DNA from: Neorhizobium huautlense
GTDB lineage: Bacteria; Pseudomonadota; Alphaproteobacteria; Rhizobiales; Rhizobiaceae
DNA length: 64,000 nt
Direction: 5' to 3'
Assembly: GCF_002968575.1 (NCBI RefSeq)
Contig: NZ_PVBM01000012.1
Coordinates: 91,984 to 155,983 of the forward strand
In this document: positions 44,431 through 53,009 of the stretch, piece by piece
Layout: every line of letters begins with the position of its first letter
Numbering within the stretch: position 1 is the stretch's first letter
Notes under the pieces: generated by a model
What the model was told of the DNA's origin: nothing
Seen by the model: the letters and a program-made list of their open reading frames with translations, nothing else
Databases searched by the model: none
Position numbers and translations under genes: made by a program

Positions 44431-44463
44431 GTCCGGCCCCAGTGAAACAAGGTGACAACGCCC
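44431..44463 (+). repeat. Lone IS6-like right end
   Basis: About 26 of 33 bases match the right end of the 39944-40750 element (CCGGC..CAGT.AAACAA.GTGACA.C.CCC), in the same orientation. No transposase is recognisable next to it. It is probably what is left of a second, related copy. Confidence 0.55.
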
Positions 44464-44562
44464 CTGCACCGTCGATGGAGATGCTCATATCCGCGTAGGA
44501 GTTTAGTCAGTCGGACGTATCACGGCGAACTCATCCCTTTAACCGAGATGCTGGAGACACTC

Positions 44563-44970
44563 ATGCTCAAGAAATCACTGTCCCTTTTTCTACTTCTTTT
44601 CACCGCTACATCAGCTTTGGCCGCATCGGCAGTCACGCAGGCAGACCTCAATTTGAGGACAGGCCCAGGCGTTGGGTATCAGCCAATCACCACGGTCCCA
44701 GTGGGCCGGACCGTCACTGTGTTCGGATGTCTCGATCAGGGCCGCTGGTGCGACGTAAGCTGGAATGGATATCGCGGCTGGCTGAGCGGCACCTATCTTG
44801 GGGCGGTGCACGTTCGCGTACCCATGATCACCTATGACCCCGTCGTCTACGAGCGCTATTACGTCGGTCAGCCCTACTACAATCCGAGAGCGGCAGCACG
44901 GCGCGATGCAAGGATCGAATATCGGGTTCACCGGAGAATGGATCGTCGTTGGGAGCGTTGGACTGATTGA
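44563..44970 (+). CDS. Secreted SH3b-domain protein
   Basis: This 135-residue protein has a signal peptide (MLKKSLSLFLLLFTATSALA), a bacterial SH3 domain (residues about 25-80, with ADLNLRTGPGVGYQPITTVP and GWLSGTYL) and an arginine/tyrosine-rich tail. Such proteins are periplasmic or cell-wall attached and bind peptidoglycan or partner proteins. GGAGA is five bases before the ATG at 44563. The frame is open further upstream but reads across the IS-end repeat. Function is not defined. Confidence 0.82.
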   Translation: MLKKSLSLFLLLFTATSALAASAVTQADLNLRTGPGVGYQPITTVPVGRTVTVFGCLDQGRWCDVSWNGYRGWLSGTYLGAVHVRVPMITYDPVVYERYYVGQPYYNPRAAARRDARIEYRVHRRMDRRWERWTD

Positions 44971-45555
44971 GGAACACGCGTCCGGGTGAAGCGCTAGTCA
45001 CATGCCCTGAATGCCGCGGCTTCGATGTTTTACTTCGGAGAGGGCGCCCGAGATGCTCAATCCTTAAGGCGCTCCATACCCAAAGACTCGGATAACGCGT
45101 CTGGAGATTGCCTGTGCAGAGTTCGCCCGACTGGGCGAACTCCTCCTATTATTCCCATGTCCGCAGCTCACGGCTGCTGATTACGACTAAGGGACCGGAT
45201 GACCGAAACTCTTGAATGCTCACCACCGGGGCATCCTCGCTGGAAAGATGCTGCCGGCTGGCGCGCGTGGGGGAAACACGAATGACTTTGTGGAAAATGA
45301 AGGTGAAAAGAATCTTCTATCGGTTATTTATTAAGAGCAAGCAACGGAATGGACCCACTTCTCTCCCCTCAATAAGCTCCAAGGGATGCTCCCGATCAGA
45401 TCCATTGTTCTTTCAGTCCGAACATATTCCGGTGGACATCGGCGTTCGGCGCGAAGAGATCTGGCATTCAAGACCGCAACGAGCTTGGCTTGAGCAGTAC
45501 AAAAAACCGGGAAACTGATCGAACGTGCACCAAACCATCTCACCCGGAGGCCTGT
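44971..45555. other. Intergenic stretch without recognised gene
   Basis: Nothing with family similarity is seen between the SH3 gene and the pseudogene at 45556. A 100-codon rightward frame at 45216 has an unconvincing start and composition. Confidence 0.35.
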
Positions 45556-45772
45556 ATGAATGAGGTCTTGCTGTTCCACCACCCACAGGGGCTGACCAAG
45601 GGTGTGCGCGCGTTCGCCGACGACTTGCGGGCCACAGCGGTCACATCGTGCACACGCCGGACCTGTTCGACGGACGCACGTTCCAGAAGATCGACGAGGG
45701 TCTAGCCTACATCGGTAAGATCGGATTCGACGAAATGCGGGAGCGGCATAGGCTAAAACCAGCAATGTAGCT
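45556..45772 (+). pseudogene. Dienelactone-hydrolase-family fragment, frameshifted
   Basis: With GGAGG five bases before the ATG, the frame starts MNEVLLFHHPQGLTKGVRAF, shifts by one base near 45625 and then reads GHIVHTPDLFDGRTFQKIDE then GLAYIGKIGFDEMRE. Together this is the first 70 residues of a dienelactone hydrolase-family protein. The nucleophile and the rest are absent, and the frame ends soon after. It is a 3'-truncated relic. Confidence 0.7.
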
Positions 45773-45801
45773 GTGCCCAATGCGGTGATTGTCTTACTCA
45801 T
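45732..45801 (-). pseudogene. Signal-peptide fragment of a secreted protein
   Basis: Leftward from an ATG at 45801, with GGAGAG about eight bases before it, a signal peptide reads MSKTITALGTATLLVLAYAAPA. It runs straight into the opposite-strand hydrolase relic and loses sense. It lies just downstream of an EF-hand gene of the same orientation, and was probably the next gene of that unit before a deletion. Confidence 0.5.
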
Positions 45802-45838
45802 GGTTTTGGATCTCTCCATTTGAGAGGGAGGGCGGCGA

Positions 45839-46264
45839 TTAACGTTTGCGCAGAGCCCTGAGTTCAGAGAGGGAAAGGCTGCGGTCGCCGTTGCTGTCTG
45901 CGTGCAGAAGACGATCAGGAACGAACTGAGCAAATTCGGCCCTCGCAATTCGACCATCGCCATTCGTGTCCATCCGGTGTGCTTGCGTTTCCAAGCCCCC
46001 AGCGGTTGCCATTTGAAACCTGCCGCCCGCTCTCGCACGCTCAAGGGCGACCTTTGCCTCATCTTTATCGAACACGCCATTTCGATTTGCGTCCAGACGA
46101 TCGAACACAATGGCGCGCGCCGCCTGCAGCTCACTGAACTGAAGTGATCGGTCACCATTTTGATCCATTTGGCGGAAGGCCTGACGGGCCTCTTGTCCGT
46201 CTGCCGCACAAGCGCTCCCGGTCGCCAGAAAAATCATCACGCAAGCCAGCGGTTTCACGTTCAT
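45839..46264 (-). CDS. Secreted EF-hand calcium-binding protein
   Basis: This 141-residue protein has a signal peptide (MNVKPLACVMIFLATGSACA) and four EF-hand loops: DQNGDRSLQFSE, DANRNGVFDKDE, DTNGDGRIARAE and DSNGDRSLSLSE, each with Asp at positions 1, 3 and 5 or near equivalents and Glu at 12. It probably binds calcium in the periplasm. It is divergent from a second EF-hand gene that begins an ECF sigma-factor cluster. The start at 46264 is preceded by a weak GGGAGAAT site. Confidence 0.88.
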   Translation of the reverse strand: MNVKPLACVMIFLATGSACAADGQEARQAFRQMDQNGDRSLQFSELQAARAIVFDRLDANRNGVFDKDEAKVALERARAGGRFQMATAGGLETQAHRMDTNGDGRIARAEFAQFVPDRLLHADSNGDRSLSLSELRALRKR

Positions 46265-46498
46265 TCTATTCTCCCCTTTTCTCAGATGGGATTGGCATCA
46301 ATGCCCTCTTCTACGGGCGCTGACCGGGGTTCCTACGAGCGGTCTCGCTTTTTTCTGTTTGAGGGGAAGGCTCTCTGCTGCGTGCTCCGCCTGTCGAATT
46401 CGGAAGGCGATGGCGTAGGAGGCATGCAGCTGCGTCGTATCAGTTCGTGTCGCTGCCCATCGGCGGCCGGAAACAACGCAACAAAAGGACCACGACCA
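46265..46498. promoter_or_regulatory. Divergent control region between two EF-hand genes
   Basis: The 234-bp gap separates two EF-hand genes that face away from each other. A GGAAAC box at about 46470 resembles the -35 element of ECF-type promoters but no matching -10 was convincing. The promoters of both genes must lie here. Confidence 0.35.
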
Positions 46499-46930
46499 AT
46501 GAAACTGAAGCCATACGCACGCATCGCGGCGCTGGTGGCGGCGCTTTCAGTGCCAGCGTTCTCGGCGGAGGCGCAAACAAGTTTGCCTGTTCTGCAGCGG
46601 CTTGACCAGAACAAGGACAATGCTGTTACGCGCGACGAGATCCAGGAGGCGCGCGGGAAACTGTTCGCGCGCCTCGACGCCAACGGAGACGGCGCAATCG
46701 ACCAGGATGAAACGGAACGGCTCCGTGACGCGATTATGGATCACGCGATGGCGATGCAAGCGTTTCTCGGAAATCAGATGCTCCGTCTGGATACCGGTGG
46801 CGATGGCAAGGTGTCCGCAGACGAGTTTCGAGCGCGCACGCCCCTTTTCGATCTCGCTGACCGGGACGGGGATGAGAAGCTGTCGGACGGCGAATTTCTC
46901 GTCATTCGCAGCATTCTGTTCAACCGTTGA
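46499..46930 (+). CDS. Secreted EF-hand calcium-binding protein (second)
   Basis: This 143-residue protein has a signal peptide (YARIAALVAALSVPAFSAEA) and four EF-hand-type loops (DQNKDNAVTRDE, DANGDGAIDQDE, DTGGDGKVSADE, DRDGDEKLSDGE). It resembles the divergent protein in size and loop order but is not a close copy. It heads the rightward cluster with the secreted protein, sigma factor and sensor genes. The ATG at 46499 is chosen because it starts the signal peptide; upstream codons are not protein-like. A calcium-linked or divalent-metal role is inferred. Confidence 0.88.
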   Translation: MKLKPYARIAALVAALSVPAFSAEAQTSLPVLQRLDQNKDNAVTRDEIQEARGKLFARLDANGDGAIDQDETERLRDAIMDHAMAMQAFLGNQMLRLDTGGDGKVSADEFRARTPLFDLADRDGDEKLSDGEFLVIRSILFNR

Positions 46931-46981
46931 GTTGATTGCAGTTACAAACCAAAAAATTCCATTGGTAATAAGGAGATGACG

Positions 46982-47359
46982 ATGATGACTTGCTGGAAGA
47001 CAATCTTTGCCGCACTGGGTGTTGTCGTAACGTTGGTCCCGATGCCGGCGATGTCGGCCGAGTTGACGCGGGATACGCGAAGCGGCGGTCAGATCACCCG
47101 CAACGGAACGAAAGACGGGAACATCTATCAGGGACAAACGACGCGCGTCGGACCGAACGGCGCGACCTACACCTCGAGTTCGACCTGCCGTGATGGTGTG
47201 GTCGATCGCTGCCGCCGCAGTTACTCGGCCACGGGTCCTGATGGCCGGACGTACTCAGGCAATACTGCGACGGCGCGAGGTCCCTATCGCGTGCGTTCCA
47301 TCGGGGTTCACAATGGCCCCGGCGGAACAGTCGGCGTCATCCGCCGCCATTGGAGATAA
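46982..47359 (+). CDS. Small secreted protein of unknown function
   Basis: This 125-residue protein has a signal peptide (TIFAALGVVVTLVPMPAMSA) and a mature part rich in Gly, Thr, Arg and Asn with repeats such as SGGQITRNGTKDGNIYQG and GPDGRTYSGNTATARGPY. I recognise no family. The GGAG at 46972-46975 makes the ATG at 46982 the better start than the one at 46976. It is followed seven bases later by the sigma-factor gene and so is probably in the same transcript. Confidence 0.7.
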   Translation: MMTCWKTIFAALGVVVTLVPMPAMSAELTRDTRSGGQITRNGTKDGNIYQGQTTRVGPNGATYTSSSTCRDGVVDRCRRSYSATGPDGRTYSGNTATARGPYRVRSIGVHNGPGGTVGVIRRHWR

Positions 47360-47365
47360 ATCCGC

Positions 47366-47986
47366 GTGAGCCAGGCGCGTGTCCCGGAACCAGCTGGGCT
47401 GCCGGAGCGCCTCGATGACGGGGAGCTGCTCGCCCGTATTGCTGCTGGCGAGCAGCCTGCCCTCCGGCAACTGATAGACAGACACGGACGGGGCCTGCAG
47501 CTACTCGCTGCACGTTATCTCGGCGGAGCCGATGAGGCGGAGGATGTCGTTCAGGATGTCTTCTTTTCCGTCTGGAATAACGCAAAGCGTTTCGATCCCG
47601 CAAAAGGACGCGCGACCACCTGGATCTACCGGATCGCTGTTAACCGATGCATCGACGTGAAGCGGTGGCGCCGGTTCCGGCTGTTTCTCGGATTTGACGA
47701 CACCGACGATGTGTTTGCATCAGACGATCCGCCAGCGGATACGCTGATCGGCGCACGCCAGGAACTGGCCATCGTCCGCGCCGGTCTCGACACGTTACCG
47801 GAACGCCAGCGCATGGCGCTGCTCCTGCGCGCTGTTGCAGACCTTGACGTCACCTCGATCGCCGAAGCTATGGGAACCAGTGCCGGTTCGGTAGAGCAGC
47901 TGCTGGTGCGGGCAAGGCGGACGCTGCGCGCCCGGCTCGCGAAGGTTGGTGAATTCGAACCAAGGGATGAAAGGCTGTCAAAATGA
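47366..47986 (+). CDS. ECF-type RNA polymerase sigma factor
   Basis: This 206-residue sigma-70-family factor has region 2 (GADEAEDVVQDVFFSVWNNA) and region 4 (LPERQRMALLLRAVADLDVT then SIAEAMGTSAGSVEQLLVRA), joined by a short linker. It starts with GTG at 47366, GGAGA about nine bases before it. Its stop overlaps the next start by four bases, so it is made with the membrane protein that follows, its likely anti-sigma factor. The pair with a CnrX-like sensor resembles the Cnr/Ncc metal-response systems. The signal could be a divalent cation. Confidence 0.9.
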   Translation: MSQARVPEPAGLPERLDDGELLARIAAGEQPALRQLIDRHGRGLQLLAARYLGGADEAEDVVQDVFFSVWNNAKRFDPAKGRATTWIYRIAVNRCIDVKRWRRFRLFLGFDDTDDVFASDDPPADTLIGARQELAIVRAGLDTLPERQRMALLLRAVADLDVTSIAEAMGTSAGSVEQLLVRARRTLRARLAKVGEFEPRDERLSK

Positions 47987-48429
47987 ACACAGACGAGTTC
48001 GAGAACCTGAAAGTCAGGTTTGGGCCCGACACCGCGACGTGGCCGGCGCCTTTTCGACAGGAGGCGTCACGGTTTCTGACTGGGCACCGGCTTGCTGCGC
48101 TCAGCGACGATGAAACGCTCGATTATCTTGTTCTCGACGCGGCGAAAACGTCGGTCGACGAGACCGTGCTCGTTCGCCATGTGATGACAAGAGTTGCAAA
48201 GTCCAGGCGCCGGTTTGGGCCTACGGTTGGCCCTCGATGGTGGTCGATCCCGGCAACAGCGGCAAGCATGGCATTTGTCATCACACTGTCTGCGGCCAGT
48301 GGCTACTGGGCAGCGGGGGCGCGAATAGACATTTCCGACGACGCCCTTCTGGCCTTTGCCATTGGCGTCCCCCCCTCCGAAGTGGCGCATACGTCGATCT
48401 TCAGACAAGAAGAAGGAAGCCGCCCGTGA
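47983..48429 (+). CDS. Candidate membrane anti-sigma factor
   Basis: This 148-residue protein has a soluble N-terminal half (residues 1-80, with FENLKVRFGPDTATWPAPFR) and one membrane helix near residues 90-112 (WWSIPATAASMAFVITLSAASGYW). The C-terminal part is short and faces the periplasm. This layout and the ATGA overlap with the ECF gene fit a single-span anti-sigma factor, though no family motif is evident. The stop is overlapped by the start of the next gene (GTGA). Confidence 0.65.
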   Translation: MNTDEFENLKVRFGPDTATWPAPFRQEASRFLTGHRLAALSDDETLDYLVLDAAKTSVDETVLVRHVMTRVAKSRRRFGPTVGPRWWSIPATAASMAFVITLSAASGYWAAGARIDISDDALLAFAIGVPPSEVAHTSIFRQEEGSRP

Positions 48430-48830
48430 AACGATTTACCTGGCCTCGCTTACTCCTGTTGGCCGTCTTCATAGCGTCGCTGCTCGGAAATGCCTTCTCC
48501 CTGGGCTACGTGTTCAAAAGGGATCGTGACGCCCCCGCAATGTCCATTTTGGCTGAAGGCGCGTTTTCGGCATATCCGGATGATGTCCGCACGGAGTTTC
48601 GTCGGCTCTTGCGAGAAAACCGAAAGCAAACCGTTCAGGCGCTTCGCCAATTGCGCGAGGCGCGGCGTGAGCTTGCGTCGGCAAGTGCCCTGCCGCTCAA
48701 GGAAGTGGAAGTAGGAAAGGCAATGGCCGATGTTCGGGAGGCGACCGATGCACTCCAGCGTCTCATGCAGAGTCTGCTACTCGAGGCCCTTCGGGCGACA
48801 GAGCGAGGGCGGGCTAGCGATACCAAGTGA
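48426..48830 (+). CDS. Periplasmic metal-sensor-like protein (CnrX/CpxP-like helical fold)
   Basis: This 134-residue protein has an N-terminal membrane anchor (WPRLLLLAVFIASLLGNAFS) and a long periplasmic helical part with FRRLLRENRKQTVQALRQLR and MADVREATDALQRLMQSLLL. This all-helical hairpin form is that of the heavy-metal-resistance/CnrX-CpxP-Spy group. The metal-binding histidines typical of CnrX are not obvious, so the ligand is uncertain. The GTG start overlaps the previous stop by four bases. It would complete a sigma, anti-sigma, sensor triplet. Confidence 0.68.
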   Translation: MKRFTWPRLLLLAVFIASLLGNAFSLGYVFKRDRDAPAMSILAEGAFSAYPDDVRTEFRRLLRENRKQTVQALRQLREARRELASASALPLKEVEVGKAMADVREATDALQRLMQSLLLEALRATERGRASDTK

Positions 48831-49056
48831 GGCACGGGCTGTCTGCCCGCAAAGGAATGGAGACCAACTGCACCCTCAAAGCCTCCAAGGACGCATGCAG
48901 TCATATAATTGGCTGAAGCGCGTTGTCGCCCTCTATGCGAAGGGGACTATATTGGGCAAAGCGTCCATCGGACAAACCGATGGCACAATCGGAACATTGC
49001 GTTTTATTTTCCGGTCGAAGCAACACATCTTCTTACCATCGGAAAAGGAGATGCAC

Positions 49057-49251
49057 ATGAACGATATCAAGATCGAAAACGCAGAGATTGTTATTGTGGG
49101 TGGGAGCTCCGGCATGGGGCTGGCGCTTGCGCGGCGGCTCCTTCTCGAGGGCGCGAATGTGACCATTGTGGGTCGCTCGCAGCAGAGGCTTGAAGCCGCA
49201 AAAAGTGTGCTGGTGAGGGTTCACGACTTCGCACTGCCGTTCTTGACGTGA
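49057..49251 (+). pseudogene. Short-chain dehydrogenase remnant
   Basis: With GGAG six bases before the ATG, the frame reads NAEIVIVGGSSGMGLALARRL and then LLEGANVTIVGRSQQRLEAA, the Rossmann-fold start of an SDR. It shifts frame at about 49210 (other frame: LRTAVLDVTQEDQVAAF) and soon loses similarity. The catalytic Ser-Tyr-Lys part is missing. It is a 5' relic that probably extends to about 49330. Confidence 0.75.
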
Positions 49252-49576
49252 CACAAGAAGATCAGGTCGCTGCCTTCGGGTTTCGTTCGGCAATAACCAG
49301 ACGCTCGATCGCGTTACCACGCTCTCGGGCGAGAGCTTATGTTGGAACTGCAGTGCGGCGCTGAAGGCAGACTGACGTCGGAGACCTTCTGATGGGTTTA
49401 GGCGCTTGCATAAGCAAGTCCGGTGTTGCCACAACAACAGCTCAATGCCGCCGGTCGCGGCGCCCGGATTGCCTTAACAGCTGCTCACACCTTAATGGGA
49501 GTTGGACCAGCGATATCGGTTTTCGGCCAGAGCGTGCTGGAAAGCGGGCGGTCGTAAGGCTGGGATCTCGCGTGGG
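49252..49576. other. Decayed stretch before the hybrid kinase
   Basis: After the SDR relic the three rightward frames give short protein-like pieces (for example GARIALTAAHTLMGVGPAIS at about 49460-49520) interrupted by stops. They look like debris of the same or another gene. I assign no function. Confidence 0.35.
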
Positions 49577-52348
49577 CTATTCACCCTCGATGGACACCTT
49601 CACCCGTCGTGCCAGCGTATTCATGTCGAACGGCTTGGTCAAAACCTGCATGCCCGGCAATAGATGCCCTTGGTTTAACACTGCATTCTCCGCGTAGCCC
49701 GTCACAAACAGGACAGGTAGGTTCGGCCGCGTCTCGCGGGCACGATCTGCAAGCTGGCGGCCATTCATGCCATTTGGCAGCCCCACATCGGTCAGCAACA
49801 GGTCGATCCGTCGATCTGCTTCCAGGACCTTGGTTGCCTCACGTGCGTCACCAGCCTCAATGACCACATAACCCAATTCCTCCAGTTGTTCAGCAGCGAC
49901 CATGCGGATCAGAGGCTCGTCGTCCACGAGAAGGATTGTCTGACTTGGCGCCGCGGCAGTCGGCCTGCCGGCAGGTATCGTCTCGTCCGCGCCAACCTCA
50001 CCCGTGAACCTAGGCAGGTAGATGAATACAGCCGTACCTTCGCCCAGCTCCGAAAAGATCCTAACGCTGCCGCCGGATTGGCCGGCGAACCCCCATACCA
50101 TCGACAAGCCGAGGCCGGTCCCCTCGCCGATGGGCTTCGTAGTAAAGAATGGATCAAAGGCGCGGGCGACTGTTTCTGGTGCCATGCCCGTACCCGTGTC
50201 CGAGACAGAAACCGATAGATATTGACCGGCCTTCAACCCCAGAGCAGGCGCCATGCGATCATCAATCCAATGGTTTGCCGTTTCGATCGTCAACGTGCCG
50301 CCGGATGGCATCGCGTCGCGTCCGTTGATACACAGGTTCAGAAGCGCGCCTTCCAATTGACCCGGATCGACAAGTGTCGGCCATGCTCCGGATCCCTGAA
50401 CGACCTCGACGGCGACTGCAGGGCCAACGCTCCGACGCACCAGCTCCTCCATCGAAGTTATGAGCTTGTTGACATCCGTGGGCTTGGGAGCAAGCGTTTG
50501 TCTCCGGGAGAACGCGAGCATACGCTGCGTTAAAGATGCGCCGCGCGCGGCCGCGCCAGTTGCAGCAGTCAGATAACGATCGATATCGCTCAAACGCCCC
50601 TCTGCCACGCGGCTCCTCATCACCTCGAGACTGCCGAGGATACCTGCCAGGAGATTGTTGAAGTCATGGGCCAGTCCGCCGGCGAGTTGCCCTACGGCCT
50701 CCATCTTTTGCGCGTGCCGCAGAGATTCCTCCGCTGCCATGAGTTCGCCAGTGCGTTCCGCGACCGTTGCCTCCAATGACTCGTTGGCGCGACGCAACTC
50801 CGCCTGGCTCGCGAACAACTCGGCCTCTGATCTTACGCGTTCAATATGGGCCCATGAGCGCTCAGTGACTTCCTGGACCAGCGCGAGTTCATGAGACGTC
50901 CAATTATGCGGCAGCTTGTGATGGACGGCCATGAGAGCCGTAAGTTTTCCATCTTTCACCAGTGGCAAGCAGATCGTTGCCGCGATGCCAATTTGCCTGA
51001 ACGTGGCTGCTTCTTCCGGGGCAAGTTCCTTCAAATTGTCACTGATCACGAGGGGGCGTCCCGCAGAAAGCTCGTCAACGGCCAATCTGCCAAAATCTCT
51101 GAGATGATATCGGCCAGTAATGTGGTCGGAACCGGGGGCCGCCCAGTCTCCTCGTATGGTGAAGCCGTCCTCGTCAGCGTCCATGTCGGCGTAGGCGCAA
51201 ACGCATACGCCCAGTTGTTCGCCGAGCATACGGGTGCTGGTTTCCAATATGGCGTCCGCATCCTTTAGCGGAGACGTCGTCTTTCCTAGCGCATCGAGGA
51301 AATCCAGCCGCGCCGTATACCGTGCCTTTTCAGCTTCCGATTTTGCGCGCTCGACAGCCGACCACGTCCGTTGGGCAACCTCGGTCGCAAGAGCAACATC
51401 GTTATGCGTCCACTTGAGTGGAAGCGGATGGTGAAGAAACAATATAGCTCTTAATTGGCCATGTTTGATCAGGGGCACTGCCAAGACGGTTCGCGATCCG
51501 ATTGCATGAAACACCGCAGCCATGCTCCCGATCCGATCATCCTGGTCGACGTCGTCTACGCACAGGACCCGACCGTGTTTGAGCTCTTCGATGATCGACG
51601 GGCCGAAGTCATTCATGCGGTATTTGCCAGCAGCACTCGCGATTCGCCCGTCTGTCCAATCGCGCTCCACGATGACGTGTTCTTCTTCATCATCGATTTC
51701 ACCGTAACCAACTCTTGCTACGCCGAGCGCTCTGCCCAGTGCTTCGGAAGCTGCGGCCATCACTGCAACTGGATCTGCGATATCCCTCAGCGTTTCCTCC
51801 AACGCGAGATGAAAGGCTTGCCTCTTCTCCAGCATGACGCGCTGGGTGGTTTCAGTGACGGCGCAGAACATTCCCCGCACGGCGCCATGCTGATCCCGTA
51901 CCGGCGAATACGAAAAGGTAAACCAGCTCTGTTCGTCATAGCCGGCGCGGTTCATAATCAGCGGAAGGTCCTCGCTGAAGGTGGCGATGCCCCTCATCGC
52001 TCTATCAATAAGAGGGAAGATGTCGTCCCAAATCTCGTGCCATATATCCTTGAACCGCGCGCCAAAGGCGGCCGGATGCTTTCCACCGAGTATCTGCGCA
52101 TAGGCGTAGTTGTAAAGGAAGGCCAGTTCGTCACCCCATGCCACGAACATGGGGAACTGGCTATCGACCATCAGGGCTATCACCGATTTGAGAGAGGGAT
52201 CCCAACAGTCCGGCGGGCCAAGGGATGTGCGTGCGAAGTCAACGGTTTTCAGGAGTTCGGCAACCGGATGTAGAGTAAGAGGCGCCTGCAGAATATCTGG
52301 CCCGGAATCCATCAATCCGTCATCGATCCCGATCCACGCATTAGTCAT
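49577..52348 (-). CDS. Hybrid histidine kinase with PAS, two GAF domains and a C-terminal receiver
   Basis: This 923-residue soluble kinase shows, in order, a PAS-like domain (residues about 40-170, MFVAWGDELAFLYNYAYAQI), GAF1 (about 180-335), GAF2 (about 355-500), a coiled coil (510-550), HisKA with H561 in GGLAHDFNNLLAG, HATPase (about 640-780: NLCINGRDAMPSGG, SDTGTGMAPETVARAFDPFF, GTGLGLSMVWGFAG), and a receiver with phosphoacceptor D854 in LLLTDVGLPNGMNG. No membrane segment is seen, so it senses in the cytoplasm. The two GAF domains could bind a cyclic nucleotide, haem or a bilin, but no bilin cysteine is evident. No response regulator gene is adjacent. An in-frame GTG at 52354 is an alternative start. 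Confidence 0.92.
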   Translation of the reverse strand: MTNAWIGIDDGLMDSGPDILQAPLTLHPVAELLKTVDFARTSLGPPDCWDPSLKSVIALMVDSQFPMFVAWGDELAFLYNYAYAQILGGKHPAAFGARFKDIWHEIWDDIFPLIDRAMRGIATFSEDLPLIMNRAGYDEQSWFTFSYSPVRDQHGAVRGMFCAVTETTQRVMLEKRQAFHLALEETLRDIADPVAVMAAASEALGRALGVARVGYGEIDDEEEHVIVERDWTDGRIASAAGKYRMNDFGPSIIEELKHGRVLCVDDVDQDDRIGSMAAVFHAIGSRTVLAVPLIKHGQLRAILFLHHPLPLKWTHNDVALATEVAQRTWSAVERAKSEAEKARYTARLDFLDALGKTTSPLKDADAILETSTRMLGEQLGVCVCAYADMDADEDGFTIRGDWAAPGSDHITGRYHLRDFGRLAVDELSAGRPLVISDNLKELAPEEAATFRQIGIAATICLPLVKDGKLTALMAVHHKLPHNWTSHELALVQEVTERSWAHIERVRSEAELFASQAELRRANESLEATVAERTGELMAAEESLRHAQKMEAVGQLAGGLAHDFNNLLAGILGSLEVMRSRVAEGRLSDIDRYLTAATGAAARGASLTQRMLAFSRRQTLAPKPTDVNKLITSMEELVRRSVGPAVAVEVVQGSGAWPTLVDPGQLEGALLNLCINGRDAMPSGGTLTIETANHWIDDRMAPALGLKAGQYLSVSVSDTGTGMAPETVARAFDPFFTTKPIGEGTGLGLSMVWGFAGQSGGSVRIFSELGEGTAVFIYLPRFTGEVGADETIPAGRPTAAAPSQTILLVDDEPLIRMVAAEQLEELGYVVIEAGDAREATKVLEADRRIDLLLTDVGLPNGMNGRQLADRARETRPNLPVLFVTGYAENAVLNQGHLLPGMQVLTKPFDMNTLARRVKVSIEGE

Positions 52349-52625
52349 TAGCACCCCCGGCGCATCAACGCTGTTTAACGTCTGTTAGCGCGACAGAGTT
52401 CCGCCAGCTAAACTCAAGTTCACAATCTCAGACGCGGACGCCCGCTATCTTGCTGATGCGAGTGATCGTAGTAATGCCAGGGACTTACCTGAGCCGGTGG
52501 CCGGATTTACCTGGCATCATCACCACTTTCCGACGGATCTTCACTGAGCGTCCGAATGTCGGCCGCTGAGTTTATGCCGACAACGCACGGCCGGAGAGTG
52601 CGGCTCTTCGAGACATCACAAGGTC

Positions 52626-52817
52626 GAGTGGCACTACATCGCACCGGGAAAGCCGAGGCAGAACGGCTATGTCGCGTCCTCCACCGGCCGTATGCGTGGC
52701 GATCTCTTGTACGAAAGCCTGTTCTTCGGCGTTGATCGTGCCCGCAGCACCATCGAAGAATGGCCGGAGGATTTTAACCATTTCCGACCGCACCCATCGC
52801 TTGGATACCAGACCTAG
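52626..52817 (+). mobile_element. IS3-family transposase C-terminal relic
   Basis: The frame reads [20 protein letters not shown] then [18 protein letters not shown] and [14 protein letters not shown], followed by a stop. This is the C-terminal third of an IS3-type OrfB (rve core). The conserved final Glu of DDE, normally in QNG(F/Y)VES, is replaced by Ala in this copy (VASST). No start or N-terminal catalytic part is present. The surrounding 52.4-53.0 kb contains no other recognised gene. Confidence 0.75.
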
Positions 52818-52932
52818 CAGGCTATGCCGGGATAGGCTAGCACGGGGAGCAGGCGGCGCCTGTTGAGCATTTGTACACATTCAAAAGTCTAAATCAGCAG
52901 GAACCCTCGGCAAGACGACGTTCGTCATCGCG

Positions 52933-52957
52933 GAAGAGGCTGTTGCTGAGCCTCTTC
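52933..52957. terminator. Strong hairpin after the MBL-fold gene
   Basis: GAAGAGGCT, a seven-base loop and AGCCTCTTC form a perfect 9-bp stem 52 bases downstream of the MBL gene stop (minus strand). There is no T-run. A terminator or IS-end role is possible. Confidence 0.35.
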
Positions 52958-53009
52958 ATGCATTTGCCTGAGCCACCTGTTTTATCGGGTGATCGCCCGT
53001 TGTCGGACC

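Noticed and set aside
45216..45518. 100-codon rightward frame
   Set aside because: Start and composition are not gene-like, and no similarity is recognised.
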